NCBI GenBank assembly: GCA_009663005.1
Contig: CM018910.1
Location: forward strand, 14,004,581 to 14,014,580
DNA length: 10,000 nucleotides
Direction of reading: 5' to 3'
Origin: Actinidia chinensis
Taxonomy: Eukaryota; Streptophyta; Magnoliopsida; Ericales; Actinidiaceae
Shown: positions 1-7,497 of the stretch, in pieces
How positions within the stretch are numbered: position 1 is the first letter of the stretch
How the letters are laid out: each line of letters opens with the position of its first letter
Position numbers and translations under genes: made by a program
Notes under the pieces: generated by a model
Seen by the model: only the letters and a program-made list of their open reading frames with translations
Databases searched by the model: none
Told to the model about the DNA's origin: nothing

Positions 1-600
1 CAAGCCTTACTTTAGATGAGCTCGCCCAGAAACATTTATGAGGTGCAACAGCTGACTGGGCGAGTCGCCGCCCTTAATAGATTCATCTTCAAATCGGCTA
101 ATAAATGCTCACCGTTCTTCAAAATCCTGAGAAAAAACCAAGCTTTCCAATGGACAAATGAGACAGAAATGGCATTCCAGTAACTGAAAAAGTACCTCGG
201 GTCACCACCCTTGCTCATGGTCCCCGCTATGGGCGAGTAACTACTGGTATACCTCTCTATCTCGCCAACAACAGTTGGTGCAGTCCTTATTCGAGAATAA
301 GAAATGATCCAAAAATCAGTGTATTATGTCAGTAAAGTCCTGATGGGAGCCAAGACCAGATACTTGAAAATTGAACAGCTTGCTTACGCCTTTATGATAT
401 CGGCAAGGAAGCTTCGTCACTATTTTCAAGCTTACCCTATAGTCGTGCTGACCGATTAACCCTTGAAACAAATCCTCCAACGGCCTGAGACCTTAGGAAG
501 GCTCTTCAAATGGTCTATTGAGTTAAATGCATTCCACATCGACTACAGACCGAGAATGGCCATTAACCCCCAAGCCTTGGCCGACTTTGTGGCATAATTT
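1..600 (+). other. RT C-terminus and degenerate gypsy-type RNase H (pol subdomain)
   Basis: Frame 1 reads EVQQLTGRVAALNRFI from 40, the conserved RT thumb just after the catalytic palm in Tat elements, then FKILRKNKAFQW-like sequence. From about 226 the text VYLSIS..TVGAVLIRE aligns with the start of Ty3 RNase H, where active enzymes carry TDAS. Here the first catalytic Asp position is not an Asp. IEQLAYA (~370-390) and VLTD (~445-456) match the later RNase H blocks. Loss of the first Asp is known for this domain in Tat elements, where it acts as a connection-like relic and a second RNase H does the cleavage. Six in-frame stops interrupt it. Confidence 0.85.
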
Positions 601-687
601 ACACATGAAGATGCTCCGGAATGAGAAAGGGGTCACCACGAAGTAGAGGTCCAAAAAGAGTAAGGCCCGGATGAGGATCTCACCAGA

Positions 688-1065
688 TGGTGATTATTTG
701 TTGATGGGTCTTCCAATCAACAGGGCTGCGGTGCAGGACTTGTTCTCCAAACTCCTTCAGGTGAGCAGATGGAATACGCCATTTGTATTGGCTTTAGGGC
801 CACAAACAATGAGGCAAAATACGAAGCCTTCCTCGCAAATTTAGGGTTACCGCAGGATTAGAGGTAGAATCTTTGGACACCTTCGGTGATTCCCAGCTAG
901 TCGTAAGCCAAGTCCAAGGAGAATACCTCGCCAAAGACCCCCAGATGATGGATTACCTTGACGCAGTAAAACATATTTCAATCAGAATCAAAGATTTCAG
1001 AATTACCCAAATCCCCAGGGAAGAAAATAGGAAGGCCGATGCCCTAGCCAACCTGGCCTCCACTT
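688..1065 (+). other. Archaeal-type (second) RNase H domain of the Tat pol
   Basis: The domain begins with W-stop-LFVDGSSN (D at 703-705). It continues through GCGAGLVL and ATNNEAKYEAFLA (E at 811-813), then after a frameshift GDSQLVVSQ (D at 888-890), and ends with REENRKADALANLA (D at 1038-1040). These are the four D-E-D-D metal-binding positions of RNase H, all still encoded. A one-base loss near 845-870 moves the frame from 1 to 3, and a TGA replaces a Trp codon at 691. Its position between the gypsy RNase H and integrase is the hallmark that separates Tat from other plant Ty3/gypsy lineages. The open stretch 873-1307 covers its second half and the linker to integrase. Confidence 0.88.
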
Positions 1066-1199
1066 TTGACTTCATCTCGGATAGAAGCATTCAACTAGAA
1101 TTCTTACCAGATCCAAGTATCGAGGTCGCCAAAGTCGTCTATCCCGCAGAAACGCAACAGACATGGATGGACGACATCATCACCTATCTTCGAGATGGA

Positions 1200-2381
1200 A
1201 TATTGCCCCCGGATAAGCTCCAAGTTGCCGTATCTAATATAGGTCAGCCAAATTCTATATTCTTCAAGGAATCTTGTACAAGAGATCCTTTTTGGGACTA
1301 CTCCTAAGATGCCTCCGACCTGATGAAGTAGACTATGCTATGAGGGAGATTCATGAAGGTATATGCGGAAATCATTCCGGGGCGAGATCATTGGTCAGAA
1401 AGGCAATTTGCCAAGGATACTTCTGGCCATAGATGGAACGAGATGCAGCGGCATATACGACGAAATGCAATAAATGCCAAAGGTTTGCACCGGTATGTCA
1501 CCTTCCTCATACCAAGATAGTGCCGATAACAAGTCCTTGGTCGTTCGCCCATTGGGACCCTTGCCTTAAGCCCTACTATAGAAGAAATTTTTAATAGTCG
1601 CCATAGATTACTTCACAAAATGGGTAAAGGCCGAACCCCTTGCCAAAACTACCGAGAAAAAAGCCAAGGATTTTATTTGGAAACACATCGTGTGCTGGTT
1701 CGGAGTTCCCAAGATTATCATCTTAGACAATGCAAGGCAATTCGATAACGACAAGTTCAACTACTATGTTCAGATCTCGCCATCTCTCATCATTTCTCCT
1801 CGCCCGAAAATCCACAGGCTAATGAACAAGTGGAGGTCACCAACAGAATAATCCTGAGGAATTTGAAAGCGAGGTTAGAAAAATCCCAAAGCTAGTGGGT
1901 AAAAGACCTCCCGAGCATACTTTGGGCTTATCATACCACGAGCAGAGTCCCAATGGGCAAGCACATTTCTCCTTGGTCTATGGGACGGAGTCAGTCATAC
2001 CGGTGGAAATAGGTTTGCCTAGCTTCAGGACTACAAATTTCAACAAGGAGCATAATGAGATCGAGTTGAGACTCAATCTTGATCTCATTGACAAAAAGAG
2101 AGAATGAGCCGAAGTATGCCGGGCAGCTTACAAGCACCAAGTCGCCAAGTATTATAACCAAAGTGTGAAACACTGATCCTTCCTGCCTGGGGACTTGGTC
2201 CTAAAGAAGGTCACCCTCGCCACTAAGGAACCAAATTTAGGAAAACTCGGCCCTACATGGGAAGGTCAGTAAAAAGTAATCATAGTTTCCAGACCGGAAA
2301 CTTATTAGCTAGAGGATGCTAACGGAAAAGCACTACCTCACCCATGGAATGCCGAACATTTAAAAAAAATACTACCAATAA
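1200..2381 (+). other. Integrase domain of the Tat pol (zinc finger, catalytic core, C-terminal part)
   Basis: The HHCC zinc finger reads H (1352-1354), H (1373-1375), C (1466-1468), C (1475-1477). The catalytic core follows: D in AIDYFTKW at 1606-1608, D in LDNARQF at 1726-1728, and E in QVEVTN at 1833-1835. The second D and the E are 107 nt apart; restoring the single lost base near 1765 gives the canonical D-x35-E spacing. HFSLVYGTESVIPVEIG (~1962-2015) and GDLVL, WEG, LPHPWNAEHLKK (to ~2365) are the usual C-terminal blocks. No chromodomain is seen, as expected for Tat. Stops at 1430, 1893, 2105 and ~2174, plus four frame changes, show that it is dead. Confidence 0.9.
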
Positions 2382-2547
2382 ACCTTCTAGTCGCCGCTTT
2401 AATGATCTCGCCAGCCAGCTTACTATATATGCCTACAACTTCCTTTAATAACCTCCATGCTTCCATAGATCATAAAATTTCTCCAATTCATTTCCCGATA
2501 TACGACGATTTATATCGCCCAGTGCATTTAGCACCCGTAAAAAAATA
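2382..2547. other. Non-coding stretch after the integrase stop
   Basis: I see no open frame or recognised motif between the pol stop and the tandem repeat. It contains several copies of the pentamer TCGCC (for example near 2390, 2408 and 2514) that also make up the stems of the repeat that follows. It probably belongs to the spacer between the two convergent coding units of the Tat element. Confidence 0.6.
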
Positions 2548-2714
2548 ATAAGGCGACTTGATCTCCCATTCATTACAAAAATGATAAGGCGACTTGATCA
2601 CCCATTCATTATGAAAATGATAAGGCGACTTGATCGCCTATTTATACAAAATGATAAGGTGACTTGATCGCCCATTCATTTCAAAATGATAAGGTGACTT
2701 AATCACCATTCAAC
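2548..2714. repeat. Tandem repeat, about 4.6 copies of a 34-36 bp unit with a hairpin core
   Basis: Units start at 2548, 2584, 2620, 2654 and 2689, so periods are 36, 36, 34 and 35. Each has an ATAAGG(C/T)GACTT(G/A)ATC core followed by CCATTCATT and an A-rich tail. The core is an imperfect inverted repeat: GGCGA, a 5-nt loop, then TCGCC. Unit 3 pairs perfectly. Unit 5 pairs perfectly with a C-to-T change on one side and a matching G-to-A on the other. Unit 4 keeps a wobble, and units 1 and 2 carry one mismatch. It lies exactly between the pol stop and the 3' end of the antisense gene. There are no unique spacers, so it is not CRISPR-like. Confidence 0.85.
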
Positions 2715-2807
2715 AGTTGCCAAATTTTGTTATTCAACTCACTAGAAGAAAATGCGTGACGGGAGGTTATTCGCTTAGAAATTGAATTCGTCAATTATAA
2801 ATCAAGT

Positions 2808-2813
2808 TTTATT
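2808..2813 (-). terminator. Possible AATAAA polyadenylation signal for the antisense gene
   Basis: The minus strand reads AATAAA here, about 210 nt downstream of the antisense stop codon at 3024. This is a plausible 3'UTR distance in a plant gene. A single hexamer in AT-rich DNA is weak evidence by itself. Confidence 0.35.
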
Positions 2814-2932
2814 CACCAATTCGATTATGAGGTTTCACTAAGGAATTGCGGGTGCAAACAGCGTGGGAAACAAGAAAATTTTCATTCATTGGGAACAAGT
2901 GTTACAAACGCCAATTACATGTCGCCATTGCC

Positions 2933-2968
2933 AAAAAATAAAAAAATAAAAAAAAATATTTTTTTTTG
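2933..2968. repeat. A-run/T-run low-complexity tract
   Basis: Runs of A interrupted by single T residues are followed directly by a run of nine T. The A block and T block could pair as a short hairpin. It sits in the 3' flank of the antisense gene and may mark an old poly(A)-related or replication-slippage site. Confidence 0.6.
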
Positions 2969-3503
2969 AATGAAGTGGATGAGAGGGGAAGACTCAGTCC
3001 TTCTCTTTCTCTTCCCCCCTTTCTTAGGCCTTCTTCCTCTCCCTCTCCTCGGCTTCAACCTCTTCTTTGGCGAGGAAGTCTCGGCCCATCTCCATATCAT
3101 CAAAATCGATGCCGAGATTGGGGTGATGGTGCGCAAGTTGTCTCTTACAAAAATTGAAACCATCGCCGAAGTAGGAGGACGCCGAGCCCATCACGGCCTC
3201 TTGGAAGTCTTCCAACTCCTTAAACTTTGCATTGATCCTCCTCTTAGCGAGAGCTTGACTCTTTTCCATCTGTGCAACCTGCACTTCCAGCCTCACCATC
3301 TCTTTGTTCCTTGCCTCATCTGCCTTGGCGGCCTTTTTCTCATTGGCCCTCGCCTTGGCTAGGGCCCCCTTTAATTTGATAGCCCGATTTTAAGCTCTGA
3401 CCATCTCCAACTAGGAAGATTCTGCAAGGGTGCGTAGATTTTTGGCACTTTTAGTAAAATCCCTGCTGTAAACGGCGAGAGAGGAGCCTAGAATGACTCC
3501 CTG

Positions 3504-3578
3504 CTACATGCAAGTAAATGAGATCGCCACAGACTAAGAATAACAGAGATGAGATCACAAGAGGAAGAAATCAAATAC
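3504..3578 (-). other. Coding intron 3 of the antisense gene (75 nt, phase 0, NAGNAG acceptor)
   Basis: The donor is CAG|GTATTTG and the acceptor ATGTAG followed at once by CAG. Two acceptors three bases apart would therefore differ only by one Gln. The exon before ends ...FIHIMGQ and the exon after begins GVILGSSLAVYS. The intron is pyrimidine-rich on the minus strand. Confidence 0.65.
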
Positions 3579-3986
3579 CTGGCCCATGATATGAATGAAC
3601 TTAGTCACCACTTGATCAAAGGTGAGCTTCTCCACCTTCTCCTTATCGGCGGGGAGGATCACCTCAGCCAACTTTTTTTCTGCCGTAGCGGCAATAGCCA
3701 TCATTGAGGCTTGAGGACCCAGAGCCCCTCTAGGAACAGGCTTGGTTGTGCTACCCTCCCCGGGAACAGGTGGCCACGTAGGGATCACGCTTGCACCCTA
3801 CTGGTTTTGGCTTACTTCGCCTCTGGCAGTGGGGCGACCTGCTTTCCCTTAGAATCGTCGTCTAAGACCCTCTTCTTGGATGGCGACTCCAAGACCTCAG
3901 AGATCACCATGCCCTTAGAGGATGAGGTGGCAGCCTTTTCAGCACAGTCTTGGCGAGCTGGCTAAGTTTGATTCTCTTCGACATCA

Positions 3987-4054
3987 CTGCAAAAAGAGGA
4001 GTTAGCATCAGATCAAAAAAAACAGACTAAACATTTGAAAGATATAGATAATAC
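3987..4054 (-). other. Coding intron 2 of the antisense gene (68 nt, phase 1)
   Basis: The minus strand opens GTATTATC. It has a run of eight T, then a good branch-point match TGCTAAC about 18 nt before the acceptor TTTTTGCAG. The exons join through a split Val codon into MSKRIKLSQLAK. This is one of the clearest introns in the model. Confidence 0.65.
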
Positions 4055-4559
4055 CATCCGATCTGAGCTCAAGCGACAACCCATAGTCTGATCAAGACCC
4101 CAACCTAGAGTCAGAACTTGAGCTTGAGCTACTGGAGCAGAACCTAAGATGGGGTCTCAGACTTTTCTCCCTGACCTTCTTTAACAAGGTTAAGTCAGGA
4201 ACTTGGGGTAGATCCTCCTCATTTCCTTCTCGATGATCCCTATGAACTCGAACGAGTCATCTCGGGAAGGGACCTCGGGGCGAGGTACATCTCGAAAATG
4301 GCAAGACACATCTTGGGAATGGATAGACTCACTTGCGTTGCCCGCAAAAGCAGCGGCTTTGCCCCCAATGTTGCCCTCAATCGTGTCACTACCACTAGAA
4401 GACATCTCGGCTCGATTGGGGGTGAAATATTTGTAGAAGGTCCTCAAGTCAAGGACCGCGGGGATCTTGAAGTGCCCCCTTCTCCTATCTTCTCAAAGAC
4501 CTGGCAAAATCTCTTGTCCTCGGTCTCGAACAGGATGGGCATTTTGTTGCATCGCTTGC

Positions 4560-4637
4560 CTGAAGAAAATAGTATTTGTTAACATAAGGCAAAATAAAAT
4601 ACTTAAACAAAATAATTGGAAAAAGGACGTGACCAAC
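4560..4637 (-). other. Coding intron 1 of the antisense gene (78 nt, phase 1)
   Basis: On the minus strand the intron opens GTTGGTC and closes TTTTCTTCAG. It is T-rich, with stretches such as TTATTTTGTTTAAG, as plant introns are. Splicing joins ...RSWGAP to KRCNKMPIL through a split Ser codon, which keeps the expected family sequence in frame. The donor is a weak match to consensus. Confidence 0.6.
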
Positions 4638-4758
4638 TTGGAGCTCCCCATGACCTCGAACCCCGTATGGCCCTTTCTTTGCAAGGAATGTTCAGATGGA
4701 GCTCCCAGTCGTCTCCCAAGATGAAGAAGAATTTATTCTTCCATCCCTTGACATTGTT

Positions 4759-4774
4759 GGGGGGGGGGGGGGGG
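4759..4774. repeat. Homopolymer of 16 G (C on the gene strand) that breaks the frame
   Basis: This run falls inside exon 1 of the antisense gene, right after the GWLYFKARLGRNILK block. The reading frame upstream and the conserved KGWKNKFFF frame downstream disagree by one base, so a 15- or 18-base run would restore continuity. It could be true slippage or a sequencing length error. Confidence 0.85.
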
Positions 4775-5277
4775 CTTTAGAATATTCCTACCCAACCTCG
4801 CTTTAAAGTAGAGCCATCCAAACTCCGATCTCGGACCTATGAATAGGGCGTAAAGACACCTAAACTCATTTAAAGACAGTTGACGCCAATAGAACCGCCA
4901 TATCACTAGCACAGAGATAATACATCGCCATGCGTTGGGGGAGAGTTGGGTGGGACAGATGTCATAAAAATTTAATAACCGCTTAACGGTTGAGTGTATG
5001 GGGAACCTCAATTCAGCAGGGAAAGCGAATTCGTAAAAAGCCACCTCGCTCGCGCCAGTATACAAGCTCGTCTCGCCGTTCCTAAGGATCCTAGTCTGGA
5101 CCCTCGATGAGAAAGAGCAGGCTTCCCATAGGCGATCAAGGTTGCCTTGAGTCATGATATTTAATTTTGTAGCTGGGGAACTAGGAACTTCTATCTCAGA
5201 AAGTTTTTCCTGAGGAGAGGATTCCTCAGGAGGGGTAGGGGGATGTTGGTTTACTTCGTTAGTCATGGAGGTTTCTC

Positions 5278-5383
5278 CTAAGTGCTCCGATACCCAAGAG
5301 GGAATGGAATTGTCTCCACCGTGGTCCTATAGGGCATACAATAATCACTAAGGAAATAACGAAGGGGGGTAATTGATACTTAC
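5278..5383 (-). other. Probable 5'UTR intron of the antisense gene (106 nt)
   Basis: On the minus strand the donor GTAAGTATC is a near-perfect plant 5' splice site, and CACTTAG provides an acceptor 12 nt before the start ATG. No ATG-initiated protein continues through it, so it would lie wholly in the leader. It supports real transcription of the minus strand from the TATA box at 5486-5494. Confidence 0.5.
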
Positions 5384-5485
5384 TGGAAGAAATATTTGGC
5401 GAACTAACTGAGGCAATACGCACGTCGGAGTAGAGTCAGCAAATCGTCAGCAAAAACAAAGGGTACAAATGAATAGGGGAACCCC

Positions 5486-5494
5486 CTATTTATA
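5486..5494 (-). promoter_or_regulatory. TATA box for the antisense gene
   Basis: The minus strand reads TATAAATAG, an excellent plant TATA box, about 220 nt upstream of the antisense ATG. A start near 5460 would give a leader exon of about 80 nt, spliced at the strong donor at 5383. It lies outside the LTR, so the antisense gene appears to own its promoter rather than borrow the LTR's. Confidence 0.6.
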
Positions 5495-5733
5495 AGAACC
5501 ACCAAGGGTCAAGATATATTCAATTCAACGACCAAGATCTTGTGAATTTTTGAGTTTCAAGGACAAAATCTGTCGTTCCCGCCAAAACATCATTTCATTC
5601 CCGCTAGTAAGTCACTCTGCATTAAATGCCTTCTTCCACATAGCACCCCTTAAGAAGCTATCACCATTACAGGAACACGTCCTCAAAACAGACTATACTA
5701 CTTGAACCCCCAAGTGCCCTACCTCGGCATTTT
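5495..5733. other. Upstream region of the antisense gene; no gene seen
   Basis: This spacer separates the antisense promoter from the polypurine tract and LTR. No open frame or repeat is recognised. It would hold any upstream elements of the antisense promoter and is part of the internal region of the retroelement. Confidence 0.5.
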
Positions 5734-5743
5734 GAGTAGGGGG
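5734..5743 (+). other. Polypurine tract (plus-strand primer site)
   Basis: GAGTAGGGGG is followed by CTAC and then the LTR start TGATG. A G-rich purine run ending a few bases before TG is what reverse transcription needs to prime plus-strand DNA, and G-rich tracts of this kind precede Tat 3' LTRs. The single T interrupts an otherwise all-purine run. Confidence 0.7.
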
Positions 5744-5747
5744 CTAC

Positions 5748-6444
5748 TGATGTGGGATAAAATATTTGCCAAGTTAAGCACGTCGCCTCATGATCATTTC
5801 ACCCAATGTATTTCCTGATCGCCTATCGCTTGGATGTCCATTGCTAATTTCCAGTGACCACTTCGCCATTATATGTACGAAACATTCTCTAACTCGCCAT
5901 TGGACGAGGTCGTTCATATCACCATATTAGAGACCATCTCCATGAAAGTTCTCTCTCCACAAGGAGTCTATCTTAGAGTTTTTCTCTATCACATTCCTAC
6001 CAGATCAGAGTCCATCTCTGCAAAGTTCCCATCTCCATAGGGAAATAATCCATCACAATCCCTATAATTGCGGGTTGCTCTCCAAATGGCAACCTCCTAC
6101 ATTATCTCCGATAATATTGGGATATCCTTCCATACTTATCCTTTTGAGGATCTCGCCGTGATCTATTGACACGGCCCATTACTTCGTCTATATAAAGGTC
6201 GTTCCCCCATCATTATGAGGTACGATTTAATGTGCTCAATACTCACACATCACAGTGTATTTTATGCTTTGCCTTGTTTATCATTGCCTTGGTCTGATTG
6301 CCACGCCATAGTTTTGAGTGGCCTCGTCCCGGTCGTTTACTTTTGTTCATCTGCGTAGGTTGCCCACCTTGTTGCTGAGGTCCAATGCCAAGACAGAGGA
6401 GCAATATCGACTGTTGGATTGCTTTTTAGATTTTTACCACAACA
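5748..6444 (+). mobile_element. Probable 3' LTR of the Tat element (about 697 bp)
   Basis: It starts TGATGTGG directly after the polypurine tract and ends CCACAACA, whose reverse complement TGTTGTGG differs from the start by one base. This gives the TG...CA ends and short terminal inverted repeat of an LTR. It contains a TATA box at 6189-6196. The 3' edge is less certain than the 5' edge; 6446 is another possible end. The 5' LTR is outside the window, so neither the partner sequence nor the target-site duplication (candidate CATCC at 6445-6449) can be tested here. Confidence 0.7.
6189..6196 (+). promoter_or_regulatory. LTR TATA box (U3/R region)
   Basis: TATATAAA lies about 440 bp into the LTR and 250 bp from its end, where a U3 promoter is expected. 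Transcription would start near 6220-6230. In a 3' LTR it would drive read-out into the flanking DNA at 6445 onward. Confidence 0.65.
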
Positions 6445-7205
6445 CATCCTAAGCTGGTATTTTTTACCTATTTAGTATCTTCACTATAGTTGGGATTTTT
6501 ATGGCCCATCCATGCCAACAGAAGCACCCCAAAAAATAAACACGCACATGCACACACAAAAGAGAAGCACCAATATTTACGTGGTTCAATCCAAATTTCC
6601 TACATCTATAAGGCTTGAGAAATAAATCCAATATGAAATAATAGAGATTACAATATGAGACCAAATATACCAAACCCCAACACCATTACCTGAGCCCCTT
6701 GCGCAAGGGTAACTGAGCCCATGCTCACTCCAGTAGTCCAGTGTCCCTAAGCTTCAGGTCCCAAGGCTTCTCGCTGACTAGTATCTTTGCTTCTCACCCA
6801 AGCATCTCTATATTACCCTTATTCAGCCCTCTCTCACACCTTAGCCAGTAGCCCACTTAGGCTGTTTGACCCATTGTGCTTTTCTTAGTTGTTATCCAAC
6901 AAGACTTATAATCCCAAATGAAGTTCTATTGCCGTACAACTATTAAAACCCTATCCATACTTGATACTGGACTTCACATTGCAACCTAAATACATGTAAA
7001 AATTCAATAATTATTTGGGTCCCAATATGTCCCACATCGATCAATCGCAACAAACTTAAACCCTAGGTCACATAATCCATTGCACAAGCCACACGAATCC
7101 CAAATTGGCACGCGAATTAAAGAACTTACTATGAATTTGGGTTAAATTCGCGGATCCATCAGACATGATTCGCAAATCCATTAAAGCAGCACGCAAATTC
7201 TCATT
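6445..7205. other. Unrecognised stretch, possibly decayed LTR or intron sequence
   Basis: There is no convincing gene. TTTACGTGGTTC at 6576-6587 and CCCACATCGATC near 7030 resemble motifs often met in plant LTRs, so part may be an old LTR fragment. It also holds a perfect 14-bp palindrome at 6696-6709 and telomere-like AAACCCTA motifs near 6947 and 7058. If the exon at 7206-7400 is real, this stretch lies in its first intron or replaces it. Confidence 0.4.
6696..6709. repeat. Perfect 14-bp palindrome
   Basis: CCCTTGCGCAAGGG is fully self-complementary. It is flanked by two copies of TGAGCCC, at 6691 and 6714. Its function is unknown, and it may be chance. Confidence 0.7.
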
Positions 7206-7400
7206 TCAGAGACTAAATGACTGCCATGCGGGGTTGTAGTGGTTGCTCTTCATTTTCGCATTGGCGAAAGCTTCAAGAGAGACGCCTCCCCCACCCAATC
7301 TCATCAAGTTCTTATTCATCTTCTTCTTCTCAATTGATCGTGAGGCATTAATTTTCTCTCTGTTTTCATAAGGGTTACTTTTGGGGATTCGATTCTTCAT
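7206..7400 (-). pseudogene. First exon of a host gene, FYV7-like (tentative), separated from its downstream exons
   Basis: The minus-strand ATG at 7398-7400 opens a basic peptide containing EKKKMNKNLMRLGGGG, then SLEAFANAK and NHYNPA, before running into a stop at 7206. From memory, RLGGxGLSLxAFANAK...YNPA followed by a Lys-rich stretch is typical of plant rRNA-processing FYV7-like proteins; I cannot check this here. The match would end at NPA, where an exon border is plausible, so the last residues are probably intron read-through. No downstream exon is visible in the 7.2 kb to the left, which is TE-derived. The leader has a CT-rich tract, a telobox and a site II motif, all typical of ribosome-biogenesis genes. 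Either the gene is split by a very long TE-filled intron or it is truncated. Confidence 0.45.
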
Positions 7401-7477
7401 CGCGTAATGAACACAAATTGATTGGTTGTGAACAAAAATTGGGGCAGAGAATGGAACAGGCGCTTACGAGGGATTCG

Positions 7478-7485
7478 AAACCCTA
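7478..7485 (-). promoter_or_regulatory. Telobox upstream of the host exon
   Basis: The minus strand reads TAGGGTTT, 78 nt upstream of the ATG. Teloboxes near the start of transcription are frequent in plant ribosomal-protein and ribosome-biogenesis genes. Confidence 0.5.
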
Positions 7486-7497
7486 GTTAGCAGTGGT

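Larger units (their letters stand above)
1..2381 (+). pseudogene. Decayed Ty3/gypsy (Tat lineage) pol: RT end, two RNase H domains, integrase
   Basis: This is the C-terminal half of a retrotransposon polyprotein; the RT active site, protease and gag lie left of the window. Domain order read across frames is RT thumb/connection, gypsy RNase H, archaeal-type RNase H, integrase, which is the diagnostic Tat order. Reading moves through frame 1 (1 to ~845), frame 3 (~860 to 1268), frame 2 (1271 to ~1588), frame 1 (~1592 to 1764), frame 3 (1767 to ~1948), frame 2 (~1955 to 2365) and frame 3 to a likely native TAA at 2379. That means about five one-base deletions and one insertion in an A run. In-frame stops include 13, 181, 238, 298, 457, 595, 622, 661, 691, 1430, 1893 and 2105. 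The family assignment is strong; the copy cannot make a working polyprotein. Confidence 0.92.
2715..3023 (-). other. Probable 3' untranslated region of the antisense gene
   Basis: No coding sequence is recognised here. Read on the minus strand it follows the stop codon of the antisense gene. It contains a pyrimidine-rich block (about 2995-3055 on the + strand), an A/T homopolymer block at about 2933-2968, and a possible polyadenylation hexamer at 2808-2813. Open frames on either strand inside it look like low-complexity shadows. Confidence 0.5.
3024..5277 (-). pseudogene. Extra antisense gene of the Tat element ('putative gypsy type transposon' domain protein)
   Basis: The gene reads right to left from ATG at 5264-5266 to TAA at 3024-3026. 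I model coding exons as 5266-4638, 4559-4055, 3986-3579 and 3503-3024; intron phases 1, 1 and 0 all agree across the junctions. Exon 1 residues ~80-160 (FPAELRFP, LSPNAW, VIWRFYW, GWLYFKAR) match the plant domain called 'Putative gypsy type transposon' (Transposase_28). Next come KGWKNKFFF and, across intron 1, KRCNKMPIL. Exon 2 ends in a Ser/Asp tract and exon 4 is a Lys/Glu-rich coiled coil. Extra antisense ORFs between integrase and the 3' LTR are known in Tat elements; their function is unknown. Frame breaks at 4759-4774, ~4475, ~4196, ~3945 and ~3790, and stops at 4092, 3411 and 3390, make it a pseudogene. Confidence 0.82.

Noticed and set aside
1..2381. Endogenous pararetrovirus (caulimovirid) remnant
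   Set aside because: A full integrase with HHCC and D,D-35-E residues, a second archaeal-type RNase H and an LTR are present. Caulimovirids lack integrase and LTRs.
2548..2714. CRISPR-like array
   Set aside because: The units are head-to-tail with no unique spacers of constant length, and the surrounding genome is a plant nuclear genome.
2966..3362. Plus-strand open frames of 63 and 130 residues, and the minus-strand frame at 2915-3163
   Set aside because: They are shadows of the coiled-coil exon on the minus strand (3503-3024) and its pyrimidine-rich 3' flank.
3711..4724. Several plus-strand open frames over the antisense exons
   Set aside because: They are complements of the antisense exons. 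The minus-strand reading gives the conserved blocks and consistent splice phases; the plus strand gives none.
6464..6673. A 69-residue minus-strand open frame
   Set aside because: It is Cys/Tyr/Phe-rich with no family match, lies in unassigned repeat-like DNA and has no supporting signals.
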